DNA of 64,000 bases from Corynebacterium hindlerae (GTDB taxonomy: Bacteria; Actinomycetota; Actinomycetes; Mycobacteriales; Mycobacteriaceae), in NCBI RefSeq assembly GCF_014117265.1, contig NZ_CP059833.1, positions 558,001 to 622,000 on the forward strand, written 5' to 3'. Position 1 is the first letter of the stretch, and each line of letters begins with the position of its first letter. Of this stretch, positions 44,885 to 52,793 are shown piece after piece. Made by a program: the position numbers and the translations under genes. Below the pieces are notes generated by a model, which saw nothing but the letters and a program-made list of their open reading frames with translations, did no database searches and was not told the origin of the DNA.

Positions 44885-45829
44885 ATGGAACACATGGTTA
44901 GGTCGCAGGGCACGATGGATAACAGCCCATATCTTGAGTTCGATCGCACAGAGTGGCGCAACTTGAGAAACAATATGCCCCAGGTCCTCACCGCGGAGGA
45001 AGTAGTGAAGCTGCGCGGTTTGGGTGAAAGCGTCGATCTGAAGGAAGTGGAAGAGGTATATCTTCCCCTGTCGCGCCTTATCTATTTGCAGGTTAAAGCC
45101 CGTAAGGGGTTGATGGCGGCCACCGAAACCTTCCTTAAGTCTCCGGCGGAAAACGTTCCGTTCATTATTGGCATTGCTGGTTCGGTGGCAGTGGGAAAGT
45201 CGACGACCGCGCGCCTGCTGCAGGTGCTCCTCCAGCGTTGGGAATCCAGCCCGACGGTCGATCTGGTCACCACGGATGGGTTTTTGTTCCCCAGTGATGA
45301 GCTGAACCGCCGCCGCATCATGAACCGCAAAGGGTTCCCAGAAAGCTACGACCAGCGCGCGTTGATGCGCTTTGTCACCGACGTCAAGTCAGGAAAGCGC
45401 GAGGTCAAGGCGCCGGTGTATTCGCACACCTTGTACGACCGTGTCCCTGACGAGTACATCGTGGTAGACAAACCCGACATTCTGATCCTCGAGGGCCTCA
45501 ACGTGTTGCAGACTGGACCCACCCTGATGGTGTCGGATTTGTTTGATTTTAGCGTGTATGTCCATGCCCGCACCGAGCATATTGAGCAGTGGTATATCGA
45601 TAGGTTCTTGGCGCTGCGGAAGACGTCGTTTAGCAAGCCCGGCGCGCACTTCTCGCACTACGCGCAGCTTGACGACGACATCGCGAGCGCCGAAGCCAGG
45701 GAGATTTGGCAATCTGTGAACTTGCCGAACTTGGTGGAGAATATTCTGCCGACTCGGGTTCGCGCCTCGTTGCAGCTCTTCAAGGACGCCCACCACGAGG
45801 TGGAACGGGTGCGGATGCGGAAAATTTAG
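44885..45829 (+). CDS. coaA: Pantothenate kinase type I
   Basis: CoaA catalyses the first step of coenzyme A synthesis. The 314-residue product has the P-loop GSVAVGKST (99-107), [18 protein letters not shown] and the LEGLNVL motif of the bacterial type I enzyme. The ATG at 44885 is the first in frame; ATG 44894 is also possible. Its stop overlaps the stop of the convergent flavodoxin-domain gene by 4 bases (TTAG). Confidence 0.95.
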   Translation: MEHMVRSQGTMDNSPYLEFDRTEWRNLRNNMPQVLTAEEVVKLRGLGESVDLKEVEEVYLPLSRLIYLQVKARKGLMAATETFLKSPAENVPFIIGIAGSVAVGKSTTARLLQVLLQRWESSPTVDLVTTDGFLFPSDELNRRRIMNRKGFPESYDQRALMRFVTDVKSGKREVKAPVYSHTLYDRVPDEYIVVDKPDILILEGLNVLQTGPTLMVSDLFDFSVYVHARTEHIEQWYIDRFLALRKTSFSKPGAHFSHYAQLDDDIASAEAREIWQSVNLPNLVENILPTRVRASLQLFKDAHHEVERVRMRKI

Positions 45830-46323
45830 CCTTCAAGCCACTGGTCGATGGCATCGAGTTCGCTGAAGTCCACTCGGTCAACGTCGGTATTGTAGTCCTG
45901 CAGCATCGCTTCCTCGTTTGGGGAGCGGTGTTTCTTTGCTTGGAGCATTTTGTGTAATCCCCACATTGCTGCTTTGTGCACACGGGTGAGTGATGAGTAC
46001 GCCAGGCGGCCGGGCAGGTAGAACCGCGTTACTTGCGTGGCTTTCTCCCCCAGGGCGTCCGCCATTGGGTCTTTGGTGCGTACTTCTTCGGTGAGAGTCA
46101 TGCCCACCACAGCGAGAGCAACCTTAGCTCCCGAAAGGTCCTGGTGCTGCAACCATTTCACGCCCTCGCAGGTCCCGGCGTAGTTTGGCGAGAACACCAC
46201 CATGATCTCCCCTGGGGTCACATCCGATAGTGGTTCCGCCACGACGCCATGCCGCCGGGCGAATTCCTCGGCGTACTGCTGCGTGGAACCGTAGTGGGAA
46301 TTGTAGGCGACAATCAGGGACAT
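45826..46323 (-). CDS. Flavodoxin domain protein (HemG-like)
   Basis: The 165-residue protein starts [24 protein letters not shown], a flavodoxin FMN-phosphate loop (here SHYGSTQQ), continues with VVFSPNYAG and a [22 protein letters not shown] segment similar to flavodoxin-fold protoporphyrinogen oxidases (HemG). A specific substrate is not established. It is the last gene after the DAHP synthase and uppS genes on the minus strand (19 bases downstream of uppS). Confidence 0.8.
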   Translation of the reverse strand: MSLIVAYNSHYGSTQQYAEEFARRHGVVAEPLSDVTPGEIMVVFSPNYAGTCEGVKWLQHQDLSGAKVALAVVGMTLTEEVRTKDPMADALGEKATQVTRFYLPGRLAYSSLTRVHKAAMWGLHKMLQAKKHRSPNEEAMLQDYNTDVDRVDFSELDAIDQWLEG

Positions 46324-46342
46324 GATGGCCTTTCTTTTCCTG

Positions 46343-47113
46343 TCATTTGCCGAATCGGCGGGTTCTGGAGGAGTAGTCGCGCAGCGCGCGCAGAAAGTCG
46401 ATGCGCCTAAAAGCCGGCCAGTAGGTGTCCGTAAACCAGATTTCGGAGTAGGCGGCCTGCCACAGGAGGAATCCGGATAGGCGCTGCTCGCCCGAGGTAC
46501 GGATCACAAGATCTGGGTCTGGTTGCCCCGAGGTGTACAGGTGCTGGGAGATGGAATCGACGCACACTTGCTCGGCAATGTCTTCCGGCGCTACGCCCTG
46601 GGCGATCTGTTCCCGAATGAATTCTTGGACCGCGTCGACAATCTCTTGGCGCCCGCCGTACCCGACTGCCACATTAACTGCCACACCACTGTTGTTCTCT
46701 GTTCCTTCGGCGGCTGCTCGAAGGCGCTGCGCTACCTGCTCTGGCAGCAAGTCAAGGTGCCCCACGAGCCGAACTCGGCAATCGAGTTCGGGGGTGGCAA
46801 GCTCTTCGACCACATCGCTGATGATGTCAAACAGCAATTGCAGTTCGCTGCTTTCGCGCCCCAGGTTTTCGGTTGATAACAGGTACACCGTCACCAGTTC
46901 GACCTCGGTGTCCCGGCACCACCCCACCATTTCGCCAATTTTCTTAGCACCGACGCGATGCCCGTGACTGACATCGGTGAACCCCGCTTCACGAGCCCAG
47001 CGACGGTTACCGTCGCACATAATGGCCACGTGGCGGGGTTGTTTACGCCCGCGCAGCTCCCGACGTAGGTGGTACTCGTACATCGGGTACAGCAAACTTG
47101 GCAGTATCTTCAC
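46343..47113 (-). CDS. uppS: Isoprenyl transferase (cis-prenyl diphosphate synthase)
   Basis: The 256-residue enzyme has the cis-prenyltransferase motifs VAIMCDGNRRWA (Asp34 in the pyrophosphate site), STENLGRE, GYGGRQEIVDA and the C-terminal RTSGEQRLSGFLLWQ plus WPAFRRIDF. Mycobacteria and corynebacteria have two such genes, one (Rv1086-like) making short Z-prenyl diphosphates and one making decaprenyl diphosphate for cell-wall assembly. The position beside coaA and aroG matches the Rv1086-like type, but that is a context inference. It is 14 bases after the DAHP synthase gene. Confidence 0.93.
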   Translation of the reverse strand: MKILPSLLYPMYEYHLRRELRGRKQPRHVAIMCDGNRRWAREAGFTDVSHGHRVGAKKIGEMVGWCRDTEVELVTVYLLSTENLGRESSELQLLFDIISDVVEELATPELDCRVRLVGHLDLLPEQVAQRLRAAAEGTENNSGVAVNVAVGYGGRQEIVDAVQEFIREQIAQGVAPEDIAEQVCVDSISQHLYTSGQPDPDLVIRTSGEQRLSGFLLWQAAYSEIWFTDTYWPAFRRIDFLRALRDYSSRTRRFGK

Positions 47114-47127
47114 ACGTCCTAGTGTAG

Positions 47128-48222
47128 CTATTGCCCTGTGCGTCGGGCACGAACCGCAGCGGCCAACACGGCCAATACATCGATCGTGTCATCAATACCG
47201 ATACATTTGTCAGTCACGGACTGCCCGTAGACCAGACCTTCGCCACCATTACGGCGCAGCTTTTCCGGATCTAGCTTCTGTGCACCGGCCACGAGGAACG
47301 ATTCAATCATGATGCCGGAGATGGCGTCGTTGCCAGACGCGATCTGCGCTGCAATTTCTTGGATGACCTCGAGCTGGCGGGCATCGTCCTTGTTGGAGTT
47401 GGCGTGGGAGGCATCGATCATGAGCCGTGCCCCCTGATTGCGGGTCAGGGCGTCGGCAATGTGCTCGGCGCTGTAGTTTGGCCCGCTGCTGCCACCGCGG
47501 AGAATAATGTGGCAGTTTTCGTTGCCCGCAGTTTCGACGACGGCAGGCTGGCCATCATCGGAGGTGCCGAAGAAGAAGTGCGGGTGGGATGCTGCCTCGA
47601 CTGCATCGACGGCTACTTGCACGCTGCCGTCCGTGCCGTTTTTGAATCCGATCGGCATGGACAGGCCCGAAGCCAACTGGCGGTGCACCTGGGATTCGGT
47701 GGTGCGTGCGCCGATCGCGCCCCAGGCGACAGCGTCAGCGTAGTACTGCGGGCTATTGGGCTCGAGGAATTCGCAACCGACGGGCAGCCCAGTGGCCAGC
47801 ACCTCCAGCAGGACGTTGCGGGCAACTTCCAAGCCATGGGCAATATCGAAAGAGCCATCGAGGTGTGGGTCATTGATGAGGCCCTTCCAGCCGACGGTGG
47901 TGCGGGGCTTTTCGAAGTACACCCGCATCACAACCTTCAGGTCGTCGTTAAGGCGCTCAGCGAGCGGTGCCAAGCGGCAGGCGTAATCGAGCGCGGCCTT
48001 CGGGTCATGCACAGAGCACGGGCCGACGACGACGACCAGTCGATCGTCCTCCCCGGAGAAAATGTCAGCGATTTCCTGCCTATCGTGCTCCACTTTCGTC
48101 GCTATTTCCGGAGCCAGCGGCAATAAGTCAAGCAGCTGCGCGGGCGTGGGCAGGTCATGGAACGCAACAACACGCCTGTTGCTGGTCGATGCCGCGTTGG
48201 TCAAAGATACTGGTGCACTCAT
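47128..48222 (-). CDS. aroF: 3-deoxy-7-phosphoheptulonate (DAHP) synthase, AroF/AroG type
   Basis: The enzyme condenses phosphoenolpyruvate and erythrose 4-phosphate, the first step of aromatic amino acid synthesis. The 364-residue class I product has VVVGPCSVHDP, RVYFEKPRTTVGWKG, GCEFLEPN, GFKNGTDG, the HANSNKD metal site and GIMIESFLVAGAQ. ATG 48222 has AAAGG about 7 bases upstream; the open frame before it lies in the attenuator. Expression is controlled by the aromatic leader peptide and terminator directly upstream. In C. glutamicum the corresponding gene is called aroF. Confidence 0.95.
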   Translation of the reverse strand: MSAPVSLTNAASTSNRRVVAFHDLPTPAQLLDLLPLAPEIATKVEHDRQEIADIFSGEDDRLVVVVGPCSVHDPKAALDYACRLAPLAERLNDDLKVVMRVYFEKPRTTVGWKGLINDPHLDGSFDIAHGLEVARNVLLEVLATGLPVGCEFLEPNSPQYYADAVAWGAIGARTTESQVHRQLASGLSMPIGFKNGTDGSVQVAVDAVEAASHPHFFFGTSDDGQPAVVETAGNENCHIILRGGSSGPNYSAEHIADALTRNQGARLMIDASHANSNKDDARQLEVIQEIAAQIASGNDAISGIMIESFLVAGAQKLDPEKLRRNGGEGLVYGQSVTDKCIGIDDTIDVLAVLAAAVRARRTGQ

Positions 48223-48257
48223 GGGTGGGCCTTTCGTAACTAACTTAGGTAACAAAA

Positions 48258-48299
48258 AAGCAGCCCCGGCGCTTTTCGTCATAAAAAGCGGGACTGCTT
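48258..48299 (-). promoter_or_regulatory. Transcription attenuator (terminator) of the DAHP synthase gene
   Basis: On the minus strand AAGCAGTCCCGCTTTT (48299 down) pairs with AAAAGCGCCGGGGCTGCTT (down to 48258), followed directly by TTTTTTG. A terminator sitting between a leader peptide and the gene it precedes is the signature of ribosome-mediated attenuation: stalling on Phe/Tyr/Trp codons would favour read-through. Confidence 0.85.
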
Positions 48300-48343
48300 C
48301 AGGCTTACGGTGATTTCCTTGGGTTCACATAGCGATCACGACA

Positions 48344-48403
48344 TCACAGGTCGTGCGGGAAACCTCCGCAAGCCTTGTCAAAATAAAATCGCCACATGAA
48401 CAT
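48344..48403 (-). CDS. aroR: Aromatic leader peptide of the DAHP synthase attenuator (19 aa)
   Basis: The short frame MFMWRFYFDKACGGFPHDL ends in TGA. Four Phe, one Trp and one Tyr among 19 residues, with W-R-F-Y-F close together, make it an aromatic-sensing leader. No ribosome binding site precedes the ATG, so it is probably translated from a leaderless mRNA. C. glutamicum has a described leader gene, aroR, ahead of its DAHP synthase gene; this is the equivalent. It is too short for usual gene finders. Confidence 0.88.
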   Translation of the reverse strand: MFMWRFYFDKACGGFPHDL

Positions 48404-48450
48404 GGTTAGCACCGTACCACACTTTGGGAGGAGTATCCCAAATTTGGGGG

Positions 48451-48717
48451 TTAGAGGAGATGCTTCTTATCGTTGCCCAAGAGACCTTCCGCTGCCATAG
48501 CCTCGTCAATCTTGCTTTCGTCAAAGACATCCAGGCCCCGAGCCTCCGCGAAGGCCTGTCGACGCACCAGGCGTCGTTGCCGTCGCGCGAATGCCCAACC
48601 CAGGTAAATGACCGCTACCAGCAGCAACACGATGATGAGCAGGCCAATAGGGGACGCTTTGCCGAACTCCGGCCCAAGCGGGGTGGTCTGCTGCTGCGCC
48701 ATAATGAGAAGGTCCAC
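48451..48717 (-). CDS. Small membrane protein of unknown function
   Basis: The 88-residue product has one membrane span (about 24-44, ASPIGLLIIVLLLVAVIYLGWAF) followed by a basic RRQRR cluster and an acidic C-terminal tail (DVFDESKIDEAMAAEGLLG). AAGGAG lies 7 bases before the GTG at 48717, 12 bases after the mca stop. A small membrane protein at this place next to mca occurs in corynebacteria and mycobacteria; its function is unknown. Confidence 0.8.
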   Translation of the reverse strand: MDLLIMAQQQTTPLGPEFGKASPIGLLIIVLLLVAVIYLGWAFARRQRRLVRRQAFAEARGLDVFDESKIDEAMAAEGLLGNDKKHLL

Positions 48718-48729
48718 AGTGATTACTCC

Positions 48730-49593
48730 TTAAACAATGCCTGCGAACAGGTCATCTTCTGGAATTGAGGTTTTGACTCGCGTCTGCGCCAATTCAAATT
48801 CTTCCGTCGGCCACAGCTTACGCTGCACCTCGATCGGAGTGCCAAAAAATGTGCCGGCAGGATCAATCTGGGTGGCGTGGGCGAGCAGTGCCTGATCCCG
48901 TTGCTCGAAGTACTCCTCGCAACGGACCTGCGTCGTCACGCGCAGCATTATATCTCCCTGGTGGGCTTTCAGCCTTTCCAAAAACTTGCCGTAGGGACTC
49001 GGCTTGCCCTCTAATATCAGCAAATCATGGAACATTAGCATGCGCTGACGGATGAAACCGTGGGTGTAGTAAAGCTTCAGCGGCTCCCACGGCTCCCCCA
49101 CCTCTGGATGGAACGAGGGATCGCCCGCTTTCTCCCACGCAGCCATCGACACCTCGTGTACCTTCAGGTGATCGGGGTGAGGATATCCGCCGTTTTCATC
49201 GTAAGTAATGATGACGTGAGGTTTGAACTCCCGAATGACGCTCACCACGTCTTTAGTGACGTGATCCGTATTCGCCAGCGCGAAGCTACCTTCCGGCAGC
49301 GGTGGCAACGGGTCTCCTTCAGGCAGACCAGAATCAACATAACCGAGCCAGCGGTGCTGGGTGCCTAAAGCTCGCATGGCGGCGGCCATCTCTTCTTTCC
49401 GCACCACTGACAGGTTTTCCAGGACTCCTGGTTTTTCCATCGCGGGATTCAAGATGCTGCCCCGCTCCCCGCCGGTGCAAGTGAGCACCATGACGTCGTG
49501 CCCCTCAGCTACATAGCGCGCCATCGTGGCAGCGCCTTTGCTTGCCTCGTCATCGGGGTGAGCGTGAATTGCCAGCAGCCTCAGTCCACTCAT
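48730..49593 (-). CDS. mca: Mycothiol S-conjugate amidase
   Basis: Mca cleaves mycothiol-toxin conjugates, giving a mercapturic acid for export; it marks mycothiol-producing actinobacteria. The 287-residue protein has the zinc-binding HPDDE (12-16), the HPDHLKVH motif, TCTGGERGS and the typical ILEGKPSPYG region that separates Mca from MshB. It is divergent from the DUF4307 gene and followed by a small membrane-protein gene. Confidence 0.93.
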   Translation of the reverse strand: MSGLRLLAIHAHPDDEASKGAATMARYVAEGHDVMVLTCTGGERGSILNPAMEKPGVLENLSVVRKEEMAAAMRALGTQHRWLGYVDSGLPEGDPLPPLPEGSFALANTDHVTKDVVSVIREFKPHVIITYDENGGYPHPDHLKVHEVSMAAWEKAGDPSFHPEVGEPWEPLKLYYTHGFIRQRMLMFHDLLILEGKPSPYGKFLERLKAHQGDIMLRVTTQVRCEEYFEQRDQALLAHATQIDPAGTFFGTPIEVQRKLWPTEEFELAQTRVKTSIPEDDLFAGIV

Positions 49594-49688
49594 GTTTGAT
49601 CTTCCTCAGTTGGTTTGTGGTCTTGTCCTCGTTTAATCGTAGTCCCCTAGATTCGAAAAGGGTGCAGCTGCCCGGGTAGTCTAGTGAT

Positions 49689-50117
49689 GTGACTTCATCT
49701 GCTACTCCTACCGCGTCCTACGGCCCTAAAGAAACTGAAAAGCGTGGGGTTGTCGGCCCTATCATCGCCATCGGCGCAGTCCTGTTCGTTATTGCCCTTG
49801 GCGTGGTGGTGTTCCAGTATTTCCAGAAGATCAACGCGGTGACAGTGTCCGCGACCACCGCTGGCTTCGAGCAAGTGGATGACAAAACCCTACGCGTCAA
49901 CGTGGATGTCTCCCGTGATGACGTGTCTGTGCCTTCCTACTGCATTGTTACCTCGATGAATTACGACAAGGCCGAGGTCGGTCGTCGCGAGTTCATTATC
50001 AGCCCTGGCGGCGAAAAAACGCAGCGTATGCAGGTGGATATTCCATCTCGCGACATCCCAGTGGCCGCCAAAGTGTACGGCTGCTCCGATAAGCTACCTG
50101 CTCACCTGGCGCAATAG
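49689..50117 (+). CDS. DUF4307 membrane-anchored protein
   Basis: The 142-residue protein has one membrane span (about 22-44) followed by an extracytoplasmic beta-rich domain with VDVSRDDVSVPSYCIVTSMNYDKAEVGRREFII and a second Cys near the C-terminus (VYGCSDK), possibly a disulphide. This is the DUF4307 pattern; such genes flank mca and greA in the group. The function is unknown. The start is a GTG at 49689. Confidence 0.82.
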   Translation: MTSSATPTASYGPKETEKRGVVGPIIAIGAVLFVIALGVVVFQYFQKINAVTVSATTAGFEQVDDKTLRVNVDVSRDDVSVPSYCIVTSMNYDKAEVGRREFIISPGGEKTQRMQVDIPSRDIPVAAKVYGCSDKLPAHLAQ

Positions 50118-50178
50118 TCCGCTGTGCTAGAATTCGGGCACTAATATCTGTTAAGCCACTGGAAAGGGCTATCTCACT

Positions 50179-50709
50179 ATGGCTGAAAACAAGCAGTACA
50201 TCACTCCGGAGACGAAGGCGAAGCTTGAGGAAGAGCTCAATGCACTGATCGCTCACCGCCCAGTGGTTGCCGCTGAAATTAACGAGCGTCGTGAGGAAGG
50301 CGACCTTAAGGAAAACGCTGGCTACGACGCAGCCCGCGAAATGCAGGACCAGGAAGAAGCCCGCATTAAGCAGATCTCCGAGATCCTGGCAAATTCCACC
50401 ACCGAGCGCGCAGGCATCGAAGAAGGCGTCGCCCACGTCGGTTCGGTTGTGCACGTTTACTACAACGGCGACCAGAACGAAAAGGAAACCTTCCTGATCG
50501 GTACTCGCGCCGCTGCCTCTGAGAACCCTGACTTAGAGACCTACTCCGAGCAGTCTCCGCTTGGCGCCACCATTCTGGGGGCCCATGAGGGCGAGACCCG
50601 CGAGTACCAGGCTCCGAACGGCGCTACCATTTCCGTCACGCTGGTTTCCGCTGAGCCTTACAATTCCGAAAAGGCTGCCCGACTCCGCGAAGTTAAGGCC
50701 GACAGCTAG
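50179..50709 (+). CDS. greA: Transcription elongation factor GreA
   Basis: GreA rescues backtracked RNA polymerase by stimulating transcript cleavage. The 176-residue product has the N-terminal coiled coil with the acidic tip (RREEGDLKENAGYDAAREMQ) and the C-terminal FKBP-like domain (PLGATILGAHEGE, YQAPNGATISVTLVS). The gene runs 1 base into a small lipoprotein gene, so the two are likely co-translated. Confidence 0.96.
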   Translation: MAENKQYITPETKAKLEEELNALIAHRPVVAAEINERREEGDLKENAGYDAAREMQDQEEARIKQISEILANSTTERAGIEEGVAHVGSVVHVYYNGDQNEKETFLIGTRAAASENPDLETYSEQSPLGATILGAHEGETREYQAPNGATISVTLVSAEPYNSEKAARLREVKADS

Positions 50710-50710
50710 G

Positions 50711-51085
50711 GTGAAGCGTTTTCTCAGTGCCATCGCGGTTTGTTCCGCGGTGGCGCTTTCTGCTTGTACACCTGCTTTGCAGCAGGATTCCGCAATTAAG
50801 GTCAATACGCCAAGTGGCGCGATTTCCCGGAACGTCATCCCCGGTTACATCGACTGTTTCGGCATCCCCTCTAAGCAGCCCTCTTCCCTGTCCTTAGATT
50901 GTGTAAACAGTATCCCCCGGTTAGAAGACATTTCCTGGGAGTATTGGTCTGAAAGCCGCGCAGTTGGGACGGGCACGCTTATCGACGCCTTCACCACGAC
51001 CCCAAACGTCTCCGTGGAGCTATCCTCCCCCATCGAAGGCGTCTTCACTGATCTGACGGTGGCAGGGCAGCCAGTATTGCCCTAA
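50711..51085 (+). CDS. Small lipoprotein of unknown function
   Basis: The 124-residue product begins MKRFLSAIAVCSAVALSAC, a lipoprotein signal with lipobox ALSAC and Cys at 19. Two further Cys (in YIDCFG and LDCVN) could form a disulphide. The GTG start lies one base after the greA stop, so translation is coupled to greA. I do not recognise the family. Confidence 0.75.
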   Translation: MKRFLSAIAVCSAVALSACTPALQQDSAIKVNTPSGAISRNVIPGYIDCFGIPSKQPSSLSLDCVNSIPRLEDISWEYWSESRAVGTGTLIDAFTTTPNVSVELSSPIEGVFTDLTVAGQPVLP

Positions 51086-51202
51086 TTGATAGCGATTTGT
51101 TCGTTCCGAGAAATCCCTTCGCTTTCCCGCGCTAAACCTGCTGTTCATCAGCAACGGAAGGCGTAGGTTTTTGTTTCACGAACCTCATCGCTATCGCGAA
51201 CC

Positions 51203-51234
51203 CAAAAGACGCCCTCCCGATGGGGAAGGGCGTC
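51203..51234 (-). terminator. Terminator of the Bax inhibitor-1 family gene
   Basis: GACGCCCT (51208-51215) and AGGGCGTC (51227-51234) form an 8-bp stem, followed on the minus strand by TTTTGGG. Confidence 0.85.
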
Positions 51235-51250
51235 GTGAAGCTGCAGGGTG

Positions 51251-52072
51251 CTAGTCGCGCAGGATGCTGAGCAGGCGGAGGATTTCGGTGTACAGCCACA
51301 CCAGGGTAACTGCCAGGCCGAGGGCCACGCCCCACGCCATCTTCGCTGGTGCACCAGCGCGGACGAGCTGGTCGGCGGAGTCGAAGTCCTGGAGGAAGCT
51401 CAGGGATGCCAGGATGATGCAGACGATGGAAAATCCGATGGCCATGGGGCCGTCACCACGCAGCGGGTTGAAGCCGAACACGAGAGCGCTGATCAGGTTG
51501 CCCACGGCAAGGAACAGCACGCCAACGATCGCGGCAGTGATGAAACGGGTGAACTTCGGGGTCACCCGGATAACGCCGGCCTTGTAGACCCAGAGCATAC
51601 CGACGAACACACCAATGGTGGCGATCACAGCCTGGCCGATGATGCCACTATTAAATCCCGCGAAAGCAAAGGAGACACCACCGACGAACAGGCCCTCAAA
51701 CACCGCATAAACGATCGTGACCGGCGCGGAACCATACTTCTTGCCAAAGGTGGCGATGAGAACGGTGATCAGACCACCGATCGCGCCGACGATCAATGCC
51801 AAACCGCCGATAGCTGGGTTGACCAGCAAGCTAGCGGCATACACCAATGCGCCAAGGCCCATAATGATGCCGAGGACAATGCCGGTCTTGGAGACCACAT
51901 CGTCAACCGTCATTGCTCGTTCAGCAGTAGCTGGGGCGCCGTATCCACCGTACGGTGCACCATAGCCGGGCTGGCCAAAGCCAGCCTGATCATACCCAGC
52001 CTGAGCGTACCCACGGCCAGCTGAGTTCTTGGTCTTGGTCAGGGAACTAAAAACTGGATTACTGCTACGCAC
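51251..52072 (-). CDS. Bax inhibitor-1/YccA family membrane protein
   Basis: The 273-residue protein has a Gly/Tyr/Ala-rich N-terminal tail with GY repeats (about 18-46) and seven membrane spans in the last 200 residues, including the family loop SLSFLQDFDSADQLVRAGAP. BI-1 proteins are pH-sensitive calcium-leak channels where studied; in actinobacteria the role is unknown. The start is GTG 52072, with AAAGGG about 9 bases upstream. It stands alone between its terminator and the HIRAN-like gene. Confidence 0.88.
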   Translation of the reverse strand: MRSSNPVFSSLTKTKNSAGRGYAQAGYDQAGFGQPGYGAPYGGYGAPATAERAMTVDDVVSKTGIVLGIIMGLGALVYAASLLVNPAIGGLALIVGAIGGLITVLIATFGKKYGSAPVTIVYAVFEGLFVGGVSFAFAGFNSGIIGQAVIATIGVFVGMLWVYKAGVIRVTPKFTRFITAAIVGVLFLAVGNLISALVFGFNPLRGDGPMAIGFSIVCIILASLSFLQDFDSADQLVRAGAPAKMAWGVALGLAVTLVWLYTEILRLLSILRD

Positions 52073-52233
52073 TCTCCCAGCCCTTTCACATCTTTTCTAG
52101 CTTCGTTGCCCCGTGTTGTTGGAGCACTCGAAATGTTCAACGCACACCTTGCATGAAAAGTTCCCATCGCCACGGGAAATTTAGCCACTGGGTACGCTGA
52201 AGTTAAGACAGCTTTTCCGTTTTCGAGGACACC

Positions 52234-52641
52234 ATGCATATCTATCAGGTCAATCAGTCAGACCGCTTTGAAGTAATCATCGTCGGTGACGAGTTTTGCG
52301 CTGAAACCGTGAGCCTGATCCAGTCCGATCAGTTCTGGGTAGCTCTGATCCCAGAACCTGACCATCCGGAGGATTCACACGCGGTCAGCGTCAGGTTCCG
52401 CGGTCAATGCATCGGTTACTTGTCCGCCTACCGCGCGCATCAGTATCTCCCCGAGATTCTTGCCATTATCGCTAGTGGGCGCGTCCCGTTCGTCAGAGCT
52501 GCAATGACTAAGCTGTCCCCCACTTCCCAGGACATCTACCTGGCTCTCCCCCAACCTGGCTTACTGCTTCGTGGCGATATTCCCCCAGCTCACCCAGGCT
52601 TTCGCCCACCACCAATGTTCGGGCGCCCCCTCATGGCATAA
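52234..52641 (+). CDS. Hypothetical protein with a HIRAN-like segment
   Basis: The 135-residue product has VALIPEPDHPEDSHAVSVRFRGQCIGYLSAYRAHQYLPEILAI, which resembles the HIRAN pattern (EPxNPxDxxAVxV...G.xVGYLxxxxA..L). HIRAN domains usually bind DNA 3' ends within helicases such as Rad5/HLTF; a stand-alone form has no known task. The rest is a Pro-rich C-terminal tail. The assignment rests on pattern only. The tRNA-Leu gene is convergent, 1 base beyond its stop. Confidence 0.5.
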   Translation: MHIYQVNQSDRFEVIIVGDEFCAETVSLIQSDQFWVALIPEPDHPEDSHAVSVRFRGQCIGYLSAYRAHQYLPEILAIIASGRVPFVRAAMTKLSPTSQDIYLALPQPGLLLRGDIPPAHPGFRPPPMFGRPLMA

Positions 52642-52642
52642 C

Positions 52643-52719
52643 TGGTGCCCCCAGTCGGACTCGAACCGACACTGAATGGATTTTAAGTCCACTGCCTCTG
52701 CCAATTGGGCTATAGGGGC
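52643..52719 (-). tRNA. tRNA-Leu (anticodon UAA)
   Basis: On the minus strand the acceptor arm GCCCCTA/TGGGGGC pairs over 7 bp, the discriminator is A and CCA is encoded. The anticodon stem GTGGA/TCCAT has loop CTTAAAA, giving anticodon TAA. The T arm GTCGG-TTCGAGT-CCGAC is perfect. The variable loop is only about 5 bases (TCAGT), while most bacterial leucine tRNAs have a long variable arm. Confidence 0.9.
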
Positions 52720-52793
52720 TTGCTGTGCACCTCCCGGTTACCCGGGGCTACTCAATTAGCGTAGTGCACGAGAGAACCATCATGAAAACAGGG

